A stretch of 64,000 nucleotides of DNA from Dromiciops gliroides (GCF_019393635.1 NC_057864.1:474234617-474298616), one strand, 5' to 3'. Positions 21,675-32,334 are shown, counted from the stretch's first letter. A program made the numbers and translations. Notes: generated by a model from the letters alone, not told the origin.

Positions 21675-22042
21675 CATATGAGAGTCCTTCAAATCAGGGC
21701 TTCCTAAACTTTTTCTACTTCTGACCCCTCTTTGCCCAAGAAATTTTTACTCAACCCTGGTATATAGATGCATAAAATAGGCATACATAACCTTTTTTTT
21801 TTCAGGCAATGGGGGTTAAGTGACTTGCCCAGGGTCACACAGCTAGTAAGTGTCAAGTGTCTGAGGCCAGATTTGAACTCAGGTCCTCCTGAATCCAGGG
21901 CCGGTGCTTTAACTACTGCGCCATCTAGCTGCCCCCATAACCTTTTACTGTTTCCAAATTTTTCACGATCCCCACATTTAGTTACTCAATCCCATATGGA
22001 GTCATGACCCACACTTTAAGAAGCTTTGCTCTGAATAACTGA
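21675..22042 (+). repeat. hAT-like MITE duplicate, copy 1 (carries a SINE)
   Basis: A segment of about 222 bases (excluding an inserted SINE) nearly identical to 23281-23501. The MITE has imperfect hAT-style termini: cagggcttcctaaacttttt at the left and a complementary ctttaagaagctttg at the right. The first 21 bases (ccatatgagagtccttcaaat) are not MITE but L3 flank carried along. About 94 percent identity by eye. Confidence 0.8.
21796..21935 (-). repeat. WSINE1-like SINE inside hAT copy 1
   Basis: From the T run through caggcaatgggggttaagtg to gcgccatctagctgccc. The target cataacctttt is repeated on both sides. Copy 2 of the MITE has no SINE here, so this insertion came later. Confidence 0.93.
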
Positions 22043-22044
22043 TT

Positions 22045-22450
22045 TCCAATTCTCCTTTTGGTTGTTTAAGGCCATCTATCCCAGCAATGAAGGCCCCTCT
22101 GCTGCACTGAATTGCCTTTACTATGAATTTTTCATAAACTGTGAAATTAACAAACCTCCCCATGACCAACCTGTGAAATCTGCCATCTCCTACCACTGTT
22201 TACACAAGGCCTTCCTTTGCAGATACACTCTAGACGCTGTTTTAGCAATTTCCGTGAATGTTTCTCTGCTGCTAATTATGAGAATGCTAATCGGCTAACA
22301 TCTCTTTACATTTATATGTTAATTAAAAAATGCTGAACTCTGGAAAGCCTTAATGCACTTGAGATAAAATTCAGCTACTGTCATCTTCACCATTACAGTT
22401 GCCCACTTGAAACAAAATTATCTGATGATGTTGTATTAAAGAATTAGGCC
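22045..22450. other. AT-rich unique island (strong candidate conserved element)
   Basis: About 400 bases with no repeat signature. Contains gctaattatgagaatgctaa, atgttaattaaaaaatgctg, gaatttttcataaactgtga and other TAAT/TTAAT words at high density. No open frame with recognisable domains. Candidate developmental enhancer by composition only. Confidence 0.4.
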
Positions 22451-22984
22451 AAATAATCTGGTTAAACCTTTAGGATTATGGGATTTGAGGTTGTCTTGCC
22501 AACCAGACTGTTGAGAGCTCAGTAACTGAGATGCTATACCAAGAATGACTTTGTCAGGAGGTGGGGATGGGGGTCAGACTGGGATCTGGGTTTGCGTGGA
22601 ATTGAGCATACAACCACATCATTTGGTCTCATACTTCAATTTGCACCGAGGTAGATGCTTTACTTGGTAAATGTTGGCACCCAACAATTAACATGATGCC
22701 AGTGAAATGAGACTGTGATTGATGGGAAGGGACTTGGTCATCTACACTTCCAGATCACCTCCTTTTGGGCCTCAGTTTCCACCTGTATAAACTGAAGAGT
22801 TTAAGTATAACAATATCTAAGATGCCCTTTAACCCTAATCTTCTTTGATTTTATGATCACATTATTCTAGGGTAGAAAAAGTTTCTCTCCTGGAGTTCCC
22901 AATACTGATGAAATCACAAGTTGTTCAAAAAAAGAATTCTTCTTAAAAGTCATTGGTTTACCCAAGATTTAGAGCAGGAAGGGA
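22451..22984. other. Unassigned interval
   Basis: A weak CORE-SINE-like piece near 22760-22850 (gggcctcagtttccacctgt). Nothing else recognised. Confidence 0.35.
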
Positions 22985-23205
22985 CCTTGTTGTTCAGTCA
23001 TTCAGTCACGTCCATCTCTTCGTGACCCTATATGAAGTTTTCTTGGCAAAGATATTGGAGTGGTTTGCCATTTCCTTCTCCAGTGGATTGGGGCAAACAG
23101 AGGTTAAGTGACTTGCCTGGGGTCATAAAGCTAGTGTCTGAGACTGGTTTTGAACTCAAATATTCTTGAATCTAGGCCCAGCACTTTATCTACTGGCCTT
23201 GGGGT
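22985..23205 (-). repeat. MAR1-type SINE
   Basis: ttgttgttcagtcattcagt, gttttcttggcaaagatatt, gtggtttgccatttccttct, then the core and a head remnant ending at tatctactggcc. Confidence 0.9.
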
Positions 23206-23249
23206 CCATCTGAGTAACTGAGTCCCAAAGAAGTTAGGCAACCTGTTAA

Positions 23250-23540
23250 GTTAAAAAAGCAGAATCTAGCTAATCCCTCTTCCATATGAGAGTCCTTCAA
23301 ATCAGGGCTTCCTAAACTTTTTCCACTTCTGACCCCTTTTTGCCCAAGAAATATTTACTGAACCCTGGTATATAGATGCATAAAATAGGTATACATAACC
23401 TTTTACTGTTGCCAAATTGTTCACAACCCCCACATTCAGTTACTCAATCCCATATGGAGTCATGACCCACACTTTAAGAAGCTTTGCTTCAAATAACTGA
23501 CGACAATGATTGTGTCCCCTCTCCCTCCAAGGTGGGGGTA
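23250..23540 (-). repeat. L3/CR1 fragment hosting hAT-like MITE copy 2
   Basis: L3 in reverse on both sides: agctaatccctcttccatat before and aactgacgacaatgattgtg with tcccc after. The MITE (23302-23484) sits between 8-bp duplications cttcaaat, the hAT target length, at 23294-23301 and 23485-23492. Confidence 0.75.
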
Positions 23541-24409
23541 CCTCTATCAGTTATCATACTATGTGATGACTTTTTCCAGTCATCATACTATATAAAATTA
23601 TTTGTTTGTTGGTTGGTAACAAAAATCAAAATTCCTTCCCCTGGGCTTTGGATCTACCCTACCCGAAATCCCCTGAAAGTTAATGAAAATGTCCCTCTCA
23701 TTCTGAATGATACCACCTCAAACATTAGCCTTCAGATACCCAAGGAAACAGACACAAAACCACATTCTTAAAAGCACCTTAGCTGGGGGCAGAAGGATTG
23801 AATGCTTCCCCTACTGCAGCGGATGGGAAGGGGAAGAGACAAAGACCCTAAAGTTAGCTCCCTGGTCAGAGGTCCTGGGATCCTATGAAGATCTGTTGGG
23901 GGTGGAGGGGAGGAGAATTCACACACACATTTCCTTCCTAATTATTCCTGATGGCTACTAATAATAGTTAGCACTTTAAAGTTTCCCCAAAAATATTTTA
24001 CATATCAATAAATTTGATCCTCCTAAGAACCTCATTCGAGATTTATCTTTGAAGCCAAGAAGATGTAGGTACAAGCCTTAATTCTGCTCCAGACTGTCTG
24101 TATGACCCTGGGAAAATCATTTAACCCATCACTGCTCTCATCCAACTCTCTAAGACTCTAAGTTGAAGATGATGCAGAAACTAGAAGGGGGTCTCAGGAC
24201 TCCCTGTACAGTGGTATGTTGAAATATAGCCTCTCCCCGGTCTGTTGGTCCTCCCAGAGCAGTGGCAGCCCCTGCTCACATAACTCAGCACCAGAAGGTA
24301 AGCAGGAAGGAGAGTTTTGAGTTCTTCCAGGTGCAGTATAGCCCAAGCATCACCTCCTTCTTGTGAGCAGGAAAATTTGAGAAATAGGGAAGGGCAAAAT
24401 GGAAAGGGG
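23541..24409. other. Mostly unassigned; one SINE remnant
   Basis: 24040-24170 holds a diverged CORE-SINE (tgtatgaccctgggaaaatc). Other parts show no recognised element or gene. Confidence 0.4.
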
Positions 24410-24484
24410 AATTAAAGGTCTCAGTGGCCAAAGGGAAGACTCTTTAACCCACATGGTAGTGTTTCAAGTGGCCCTCCAACATCC
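24410..24484 (+). repeat. Local direct repeat A2
   Basis: Partner of 21397-21470, same orientation, about 3 kb away. Confidence 0.8.
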
Positions 24485-25019
24485 TTCCCCCAGAGCTGAC
24501 TGAGGAGTAGTTGATGACTACTAGGCCTGGGGAAGTCTTTCAACTCATCAGCTTGTTCATTCTCAAGATACTGGGCTGCCAGAAAGTTTGATTTTCTTTT
24601 TTCCATGGTCTTACCTGGTTATTTCTTTGGGAACTGATTGGACTGGGGAGATGGTTCTGTATTCTATCGCTTTTCCTTGGAAACCTATTATTTGCACTTT
24701 CTCCTTGCCCTGAGAAGAATGCATCAGGAGGCAGGTCTAAAAGTCTAATTGCTGTTGCCTGTGGGAGAAACTGATCTTTGGACCATGGCTGGACCTCCTT
24801 GTTCACCCCTTGGCCTTGGCTGGACCAGAGCTAAGGTCTTACCAACTGTGACTCCTCCCTCCCTCCCACACTGCCTCCTTGCATGAGGGATTCTGAGAAT
24901 GAGAAATGGAGTCAAACCATTCTGTTAGCTGGAGTGGGAGACCACACCTACCTCCAATCCAAACTGCTCTGAATACATAGTCACAACTTTGTTTTTCCCC
25001 AACTTTCTGGTTCTTTGGG
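24485..25019. other. Unassigned interval
   Basis: No repeat family or coding exon that I can support. Confidence 0.35.
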
Positions 25020-25300
25020 TAATAGCTTTAGAATTGGAAAAACATCTAGTCAAAACTCCTTATTTTAAAGATGAGAAAGTGGAGACCCAAAACAGTTAAA
25101 TATATTGATCTAGAGATGGAAAGCCCCAAGGAAGCCATCTACTCCAACTCCTCATTTTGCTGAGGAGGAAACTGAGGTCCAAGTAAATTAAGGGACTAAC
25201 TCAAGGTCACATAGGCAGAGTGCTTCAGTATCAGAATTTGAATTCAAGTCCAGGGTCAATTCTCTGTTCTTTTCACTGTACCATGTTGCCTCAGGACACG
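25020..25300 (-). repeat. Two MIR3-like SINEs in tandem
   Basis: First is partial (agaattggaaaaacatctag, cttattttaaagatgagaaa). Second is longer (agagatggaaagccccaagg, catttggctgag-type segment, gaggaaactgaggtccaagt, catgttgcctc end). Confidence 0.65.
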
Positions 25301-25724
25301 CACCCTCAGTTGACTATAGGATGATGTAATAGTTAAAAATTCCTCCTGAATTTGGGAGCATTTTTAGTCTAGTCTCTCTTGCAGGCTATCTCGGCTATAA
25401 TCATTCCCCCAACTTCCCTTCCATTTTCTGAAATCATACAGAGCATCCGAGAGGAGAAAACACCCCTAAATGGGAGCCCACCACTCTCTGTAAAACCTAT
25501 GACACTGGCCTGTGTCCTGGAGTCTATGGACTTCTACCCACTGACAGGACTAGACAGAGCTTGACCCCCCCTGGGGATTTCAAGTGTGAAGGTTACCTCT
25601 CACATAAGACCTTTGCTGAGGCCTTCCCCACTCCTGCTGTGACCTGAAAACAATCACACCTGAGGCCTGGAGAATGAGACCAGTTATTGTTCCCTTCTTG
25701 GGCCTCTCAATGGCAGAGGCTGTT
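25301..25724. other. Unassigned interval
   Basis: No recognised repeat or gene. Confidence 0.35.
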
Positions 25725-25822
25725 TGATTTTTGTCTGGATATCTCCATAACTTAGCCTGATGCCTGGTGCCTAATGAGTGCTTACTAAATATTTGTTTTG
25801 ACATTGATTGGTTGATTAATGT
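25725..25822 (+). repeat. L2 LINE 3' end
   Basis: gcctgatgcctggtgcctaa, gtgcttactaaatatttgtt and a gattggttgatt end. Confidence 0.7.
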
Positions 25823-25984
25823 GCAGTTAATGAAGCTGTTGCTTTAAGTATTCATTAATCTTTCTTACTCTTGGGGGACGATTCTCTATGTCCAAAATGG
25901 GAATGGATAGAAGATAGCTGAACTTCTTCCCACAAATGAGCACATTACTCAGAAGTGAGAGCATATAGAAACCCTTTAATCCAA

Positions 25985-26112
25985 TTCCATTCCATTCAAT
26001 ACAACTAACAATTATTAAACACCTACTGGGGGCAATGCACTATCATAAGTCTAGATGAGACACAGTAACTACCCCCTCTAGAAGTTATGTTCTATATCAT
26101 AGATATAACTCT
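25985..26112 (-). repeat. L2 LINE 3' end
   Basis: Reverse L2 terminus: acaattattaaacacctact followed by a ctctagaagttatgttctat segment. Confidence 0.6.
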
Positions 26113-26194
26113 ACACTCAAAAGTCACAATTAGGTAGGAGATCCAGAGAATGAAGGTTTTTCTTTCTTTTTTTCTTTATATTCTTGACCTTAGG

Positions 26195-26360
26195 CAGAGA
26201 TGATGTGCTGTAGAAAGAACACGGATTTAGATTCATGGGACCCGGGTTCAAATCCCAGCTTTGCTACACATATTAGCTCAGTTTCCTCATCTGTAAAGGG
26301 AAGAGTTTGATCTCCTAGGTGATCTTTGGGGTCCCTTCCAGCTTCAAATACTCTCTCCCG
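26195..26360 (+). repeat. CORE-SINE with CR1/L3-like tail
   Basis: tgctgtagaaagaacacgga, gacccgggttcaaatcccag, cctcatctgtaaagggaaga and ggtccctt-type tail. The core itself is partly deleted. Confidence 0.75.
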
Positions 26361-27070
26361 GTGAACACCCTCATAGGAGAGTTGAGTCATTCAGCCTGGC
26401 ACTTGGTCAGTGTGATCTAAGAACATTTAAAGTGAATTTTAGAGTCCACAGGCTGGGGCTGAATGACAAATATAAACTCCTCTGCACTGTTCCCTTATTA
26501 ATTTATTCTCAACTTTTTTTTTAGTAATATTTCTTGCCAGTAGATATGAAATAGAAAACATCTAACTAGAGTTAAAATTCCTACTAAACACTCGGGCTCT
26601 GTAAATCAGCTTTGGAGAAGGGGCCTGCCCAGCGTCTGGATGGCATGCTACTGCCCTCCTGTGTAATAAACATTGCTAGCAGTGATTCTGGTAGCAGAAA
26701 AATGTTCACCCGATTTTTTTTTCTTTTTAAGGCAAGAGCCCTTAAGAAGGAGAAAATGGACTTTTCGAAAATCCTCTTGATCCCAGATCAAAGAGAGCAG
26801 AACCCAATTAAATCAGGGCAGCTGTTAGGATCTTTACCCAACCAAAATGGCTTCTTCTTTCCTCCCCCTTTGGGGCATTCTCTTCTCTGTTTTAGACCCA
26901 GGAAAGCACTCCTATTTCTAGACTGGATCAGCAGGTGTCAGCAGAAGTACAACTCCCTGCCCCCCCATTTTACAGAGATAGAAACTGAGGTGCAGAAAGA
27001 AGAAACAAGCCCCCCAGGATTCTCTACCAGTTAGTGATCAAGACTCTTCTCTCATCAGACTCAACTAAAT
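26361..27070. other. Unique interval
   Basis: No repeats recognised. A 140-codon open frame (26612-27034, plus) has no recognised domain; part of it (gaaactgaggtgcagaaaga near 26985) is SINE-like, so I do not call a gene. Confidence 0.4.
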
Positions 27071-27267
27071 GCCCTTTCAGCGTATGTTTAGATGCGGCCT
27101 CTGACACTTACTGTATGACCCTGGGCAAGTCACTTAACCTTTGTTTGCCTCAGTTTCCTCATTTGTAAAATAAAGATAATAATAATCCCAGGATTGTTGT
27201 GAGGATCAAATGACATAACATTTAAACAGTGTTTATAGCACGGTGCTTGAAACATAGTAAGTGCTTT

Positions 27268-27421
27268 TTTTTTGTTTTAGGGAGGCAATTGGGGTTAAGT
27301 GACTTGCCCAGGGTCACACAGCTACCGCTAGTAAGTGTTAAGTGTCTGAGGCCAGATTTGAACTCAGGTACTCCTGAATCCAGGGCCAGTGCTCTATCCA
27401 CTGCACCACCTAGCTGCCCCC
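27268..27421 (-). repeat. WSINE1-like SINE, first insertion in the MIR
   Basis: gggaggcaattggggttaag to caccacctagctgccccc. The word agtgctttt flanks both sides. Confidence 0.92.
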
Positions 27422-27452
27422 ATGAGTGCTTTTTAATATTACCTATTATTTT

Positions 27453-27630
27453 TGGGAGGGTGGTTGTTTTGTTTTGATTTGGTTTGGGTTTTTTTCAGGG
27501 CAATGAGAGTTAAGTGACTTGCCCAGGGTCACACAGCTAGTTAAGTGTCAAGTGTCTGAGGCTGAATTTGAACTCAGGTCCTCTTGAATCCAGGGCCGGT
27601 GCTTTATCCATGGTACCACCTAGCTGCCTC
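27453..27630 (-). repeat. WSINE1-like SINE, second insertion in the MIR
   Basis: Irregular T/G-rich tail, cagggcaatgagagttaagt, CORE, accacctagctgcctcc. atattacctattatt (left) and atgttacctattatt (right) are the target duplication. Confidence 0.9.
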
Positions 27631-27660
27631 CAATGTTACCTATTATTAAACAGCATGAAA

Positions 27661-28334
27661 GGCAATAGAATGAACATCTGGAATCAGAAGACCTGAGTTC
27701 CAGGTACAGCTTAGCTATTTCCCCGTTTTATGGTAGCTACAGGTACAGAATGGTGACTATGTATAGACGAAGGTAAGATTTAGTTTTATTAAATTGTTTT
27801 TCTTTGTTTCAGGGAAACGTTCTGGGTGGGTTGTTTTTTTTTCCTTTTGGTTCTGATTTCTTATTTTTCTTCAGAGGAGGGATAAGATATTAGAAAATGA
27901 CAGCAATATTTCAAAGCAGCAATAAAAACTTCAAACACATATGTGTTCTAGAATTAACACCTGTGACCCCAGGTACACGTTAGCAGCATTTCTCCTTACT
28001 CCCTATGTCTCCTCAAAGAGAAAGTAGGTCCCTAAAAGTAAACGTCTCACTCAAAGGGATAATTACAAGTGTGGGTACCAGGCCTCTCCATTTCTCTTGG
28101 CTCATATTAAAAAGAAGCTTCAGATTAGCACGCACCCCCATTCAAACCAGCAAGGCTAGGTCAAGGCCCTCTTGTGTAATTGTGCTTCCTAATAGGATTA
28201 CTTGCTGCCCACAGGCATAACATAAAAATCCCTCCGTTGAAAATACCCACGGAAATGGATCAAGCCAGATCAAATCTCCAGCAAACACCCACTGGCCCAG
28301 ATGCCACAGGCAGAGAAAACACCACAAAAGAGGA
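27661..28334. other. SINE head remnant, then unique sequence
   Basis: 27655-27725 is a CORE-SINE 5' piece (ggcaatagaatgaacatctg). 28000-28330 is unique and may be a conserved element (cctaataggattacttgctg); no coding support. Confidence 0.35.
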
Positions 28335-28450
28335 GGCCTGTGATTCAATAAGAATTTATTAAATGACTACTCTCCGTCAGGTGCTACGCATAAAAACGAC
28401 AACAATCAACAGTCCCCATCCTCAAGGGGCTTATATTCTTGTGGGGATTT
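28335..28450 (-). repeat. L2 LINE 3' end
   Basis: ttcaataagaatttattaaa, gtcaggtgctacgcataaaa, ccatcctcaaggggcttata. Confidence 0.75.
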
Positions 28451-28679
28451 AGGAGAGATCAGGCTCTTGACCACTGGGATAAACTTCAGAGCTGAAAGAG
28501 ATTGTAGAGCAATTAGACCGTGTTAATTTTCTGAAATAACTAACAATGAGAGCTGCCTACCAAAAAAAAAAAAATGGTCAGTTCAGAGAGTGGGAGAAAG
28601 CAAGAAATGAAAGAAAGTAGAATCTTATTTTCATAGAATTCCAGGACCCTGGGAGGAAGGACAATGTCAATTCAGGTCT

Positions 28680-28880
28680 GTAACCAATCGATAAACGGTC
28701 ATTATTAAGCACCTACTATGTGTCAGGAATGGAGCCGAATACTGGGTATACAAGTAAAATGTCCTGGCTCTGAGGCCAGCTCTTTGCCCATTATACCACA
28801 CTAACTTTCTATCACATGCTGGCTGTGTAACCTTAGACAAGAATCTTAACCTCTTAATTCCTCAGGCAACTCTTCTAAAG
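28680..28880. repeat. L2 3' end (minus) then CORE-SINE piece (plus)
   Basis: 28680-28770 is reverse L2 (cattattaagcacctactat, gtgtcagg). 28805-28880 is a plus-strand core (gctggctgtgtaaccttaga). Confidence 0.6.
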
Positions 28881-28969
28881 AGGAAGCCAATCTACTTTGG
28901 TGGAGGGAGTTTTCCCCTATAGGAATTCCCTATATGAATAAAATCAGAGGTCCAGCCCCTATCTCTATC

Positions 28970-29120
28970 CCATTACGATATATACTCTAGGGCCAGGAGG
29001 GACTTCAAAGGTCCACTACAACCCCTTCACTTTAGGATAAAAATTAGTGTCTACAAGGGTGAAGGAACTTGCCCCAAATTTTGGATGAGGTGAAACTGAT
29101 ACTGTCTTTTAGACACTGAA
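28970..29120 (-). repeat. MIR3-like SINE, degraded
   Basis: gggccaggagggacttcaaa, cactttaggataaaaattag, gggtgaaggaacttgcccca. Confidence 0.5.
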
Positions 29121-29229
29121 CTCCCACCATCACCACCATCCCCTAAGGAAGAGACCTTACTCAAGAGATGATGATTCCCCAAGGATTCACTCAGACAGGA
29201 ATGAAACACTCAAGATCCTAAGAGCCATT

Positions 29230-29350
29230 AATCAGCCTCCAGGTATTCATTTAGCATTTTTCTGTGCCTAGGTCTGGATATACACAATGAAGTCCAAGCT
29301 TTGGTTCTGCCTCCAAGGAGCTTCTGATCTAGTTGGAGGGATGAGATAAA
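29230..29350 (-). repeat. L2 LINE 3' end
   Basis: gtattcatttagcatttttc, tctgcctccaaggagcttct and gatctagttggagggatgag. Confidence 0.65.
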
Positions 29351-29384
29351 TAAATAATATAGAGTAAAAACAGTGTGGATAAAT

Positions 29385-29775
29385 TAATCTGTTTACAATT
29401 CTCTATTAAGTGCTTATTATGTTCCCAGAACTCTCCCAGGTGCTAGGTATTTGTTACTGTGTTGGTTCTATTGTGTCCAACACTCACTTTGTGATCCCAT
29501 TTGGGGTTTTCTTGGCAGAGATACTGGAGTGGCTTTCCATTTCTTTCTCTAGCTCTCATACATGAGGAAACTGAGATGAACAAGGTTAAATGACTTGACC
29601 AGGGTCACACAGCTAGTAAGTGTCTGAGGTCCGATTTAAACTCATGTCCTCCTAACCTCAGTCCCAGTGCTCTATCCACTCCACCACCTAGTTGTCCAGT
29701 GCTGGATACACAAAGACAGAAATGAATCATTCCCTAACTTTGAGGTATTTATATTCAGTTGGGAGCTCACAATTA
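29385..29775 (-). repeat. L2 3' end split by a MAR1-type SINE
   Basis: Left part 29385-29447 (ctattaagtgcttattatgt, ctcccaggtgctaggtat) and right part 29697-29775 (agtgctggatacacaaagac, taactttgaggtatttatat) are one reverse L2. Confidence 0.8.
29448..29696 (-). repeat. MAR1-type SINE inside L2
   Basis: ttactgtgttggttctattg, tttggggttttcttggcaga, CORE in reverse, ccaccacctagttgtcc end. Nearly full length. Confidence 0.9.
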
Positions 29776-29895
29776 AACAACATTTTCAAATGCCTATTTT
29801 GTTGTAGGTGGTGCAAATGCAAAGGTGAAAGGGGGTGGAGAAAAGGGAGAAGATCCTGCCCTCAAGGAATTTATAATCTATTAGGAGAGACAAGT
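29776..29895 (-). repeat. L2 LINE 3' end
   Basis: acaacattttcaaatgccta, gatcctgccctcaaggaatt and ctattaggagagacaag. A second L2 end directly after the split one. Confidence 0.65.
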
Positions 29896-30149
29896 ATTTT
29901 CAATGATAATTAATGTTTAGACTGGTGTCATAGGAAAAATGAAGGGCTCTAACTCCATTTTAAAGTTCTCTACCTATTATGAGATTTATTAGTTATTAGT
30001 AAGTATAGAAATAAAGTCAATAGCAGGTCTATCTACTCTCAGGTAGCCTGGGATGCAGAGTCCCTGTTTATACATTTTATAAAATATAAAACCTCAGCAC
30101 CAAACAGATCACACACTTACCTAGCCTTCAAGGTCACTAATGATAACAA

Positions 30150-30245
30150 GAACAACAATAATAGTGATCGTGATGATAACCAACATTTATATCATACTTT
30201 GAGGTTTGCAAACACATTATACATGCTATGTTATTTGATTAAGCA
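30150..30245 (-). repeat. MIR tail fragment
   Basis: gataaccaacatttatatca, tttgaggtttgcaaacacat, gctatgttatttgatt. Neighbouring 29896-30149 and 30246-30599 are unassigned. Confidence 0.6.
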
Positions 30246-30605
30246 AGACAATGGAGAGTGAACTCTTTATCTAAATGAGTCAAGCATGCCTATGAATAAA
30301 GACACCACTGCAGAAGATCAGCAGAAAGGGACTAGAGAAGGGTCCAGAGTCAAATCCCCTTTGTAAGGATGAAGGGGAGCTAAGGGAAGAGAAAGAATCT
30401 CCTCAAACCCTAGGCTTTGTAATCAAGGGGGAAAGTCCACTACCTTCACATCTTTCTCCTACCCTGGTTGCTGCCTTCCCAGCTGCCTTTGGTGGACCGT
30501 GGCTTGTGGCATGGGCCATGCAGCTTTCAATCCTTCCACCCTTCTCCTCCAACCCCCTATTTTTCTCTCTGCCATGGTGCCCCCTGACTAGTGCCTCTGC
30601 ACTTC

Positions 30606-30641
30606 AACACACGCGCACGCGCGCACACACACACACACACC
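30606..30641. repeat. (CA)n microsatellite
   Basis: Starts as cacgcgcacgcgcgcacaca, then pure CA. Intervals up to 31184 hold nothing I recognise. Confidence 0.88.
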
Positions 30642-31184
30642 CCTTACCTCCTCATAACCACAAGATCTCTGGGAGGCCAACCCCAATCCCCAATCTTGAG
30701 CGACACCTTTCACAGGATAGCAAACTGAATCTCACACTTGGTCCCTGGAAGCTTGCTCCATGAGATTTTCATTTCTGCCTTACCCCTCCCCCCATCATAT
30801 ATTTGTGTAGCCTACCTCCCCCATCTCACTACTTTCAATGAAAGCGGGGTGGGGAGGACAGGAATGAAAATTTCATAAGGGACTTGAATTAGAAGCATTG
30901 AAAGAAGGGGAGGGAGCTCTTCCTGGGGCAATTAGACACCTACTTCCACCACCAGAGTACATTTTCACCAACATCTCCTGAGCAACTCAGAGAAAGGACC
31001 TTTGTTTACATGACAGTTCCAAGTTAAATTCCTAAATAAATGTGGAGAGGGACTTTGGGATGGCATTCTCTTGCCAGTTGGAAAGAACTGAAGCCTTTTG
31101 CCTGCTATACCCAGCACCAATCCATTTCCATAAGCACTGACCTTTAACCTAAATTAAATTCAATGTAGCATAACACAAAAGGTT

Positions 31185-31440
31185 GCTTAGTGTGGAACCA
31201 AAGGGCATAGGTGCCAATACCAGCATTACCACTTACTATCCCTGTGATAGCCATGGCGTGTCACTTAACCTCAGTGAGACTCAGTTTCCTTATTTGCCAA
31301 ATCAGAGGGTTAGACTAGATGACCACTGAGATAGGTCCTTTCCAGCTCTACAGCTCTGAGCTAATATATTAGGTCCTAAGTCATTTCATGGGCCTCAGTT
31401 TCCCCATCCAGCAAAGGGGGGCGTTGGACTAGATGGCATG
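31185..31440 (+). repeat. CORE-SINE plus a second 3' piece, CR1/L3-like tails
   Basis: 31185-31360 has cagcattaccacttactatc, cagtttccttatttgccaaa and gggttagactagatgaccac. 31375-31440 repeats the 3' half (gggcctcagtttccccatcc, ggactagatgg). Confidence 0.75.
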
Positions 31441-32325
31441 CCCAGAAGAGTTGGCAGCTGGGTTTGAAGTGTCAACATAAGTCAACAGTCAAAGAAGAGT
31501 AGATTAGACCAAGACCTGAGCCTCCCTCTTACGTGGAGGAGACGTAGAAATGTCGTCCTTTGGCAGAGTTCTGAGATACTTGTTTATCCTATTGTAACAA
31601 ATGTGGTTCAGAGCTGCCACCATCCATCAATCCATCACTCCTGTCCTCCAAACATGTTTTCAGCAAGATCTAAATTAATGTTCAATTACCCACGGACGTT
31701 ATTATTAAAACAGAGCTTTAAAATATGTACTGACAATTTTTAAAAAGAAAATCTCCGGCACTGAGGAAAGATTTTTTTTTAGATTGAAACAAGGCCCAGC
31801 CAGGTTTTCAGAGCCATCTGTTTTCAAAGCCTACCTTCCTACTTGTTTACCACAGGCTGTCTGCTGTTTTAACAACCTCCAGTGGGATTCCTCAGGTCTC
31901 ATTATGCAAAATCATGCTTATGCATTCACTTCAGCACTTGCCCAACTCATCTGCACGCAGACTGCCTTCCCTAGGCAGATCTCCCGCCCTCTTTGGGGCT
32001 GCGGATCAAAACGAGTGGGACAGGGTGTCACCATGCATGCTCTGGAAGGCTGTGGCTGGGAGGCAGGCCTGATTTGAGACCTTACCTGAGCGGAGGCTGC
32101 CACAGAAACAATACACATAATCACAGAAATGAGAGTCCAATCCTCCTGCACACACACAAAAAGGATGGTCTCCATACCAGGCGCTCCCTAGAAAAGCAGG
32201 CTCATTCTCCATCTTCTGGCTGCTCTCACATCCCTGAGTCTATTTATCCTGGCTTCTTCCCCCCCCCACCCCTCCCAACAGGAAAGACTTTGGACATATG
32301 GCATTTTGTATTGGCTAGCCAGTAA
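31441..32325. other. Unique interval with candidate conserved element
   Basis: No repeats recognised over almost 900 bases. 31640-31770 and 31880-31950 have enhancer-like AT-rich words (gatctaaattaatgttcaat, ctcattatgcaaaatcatgc). The right half contains a possible short minus-strand exon listed separately. Confidence 0.4.
32086..32145 (-). other. Possible 60-base exon, unsupported
   Basis: On the minus strand a pyrimidine/TG-rich acceptor (tttttgtgtgtgtgcag) is followed by 60 bases open in frame and then a consensus donor (ctcag then gtaagg). The 20 codons encode a mostly hydrophobic stretch starting EDWTLISV, which would suit a membrane or signal segment. I do not recognise the protein. 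Both splice sites could be chance; the TG run is also a plain microsatellite. Treated as a hypothesis only. Confidence 0.12.
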
Positions 32326-32334
32326 AGATGGTGG

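Larger units (their letters stand above)
27080..27660 (+). repeat. MIR hosting two later SINEs
   Basis: The MIR runs gatgcggcctctgacactta, ccctgggcaagtcacttaac, gttgtgaggatcaaatgaca and acatagtaagtgct, then resumes as taatattacctattatt after one SINE and is interrupted again by a second. Confidence 0.85.

Noticed and set aside
26612-27034. 140-codon open frame
   Set aside because: Low-complexity start, SINE-like end and no known domain.
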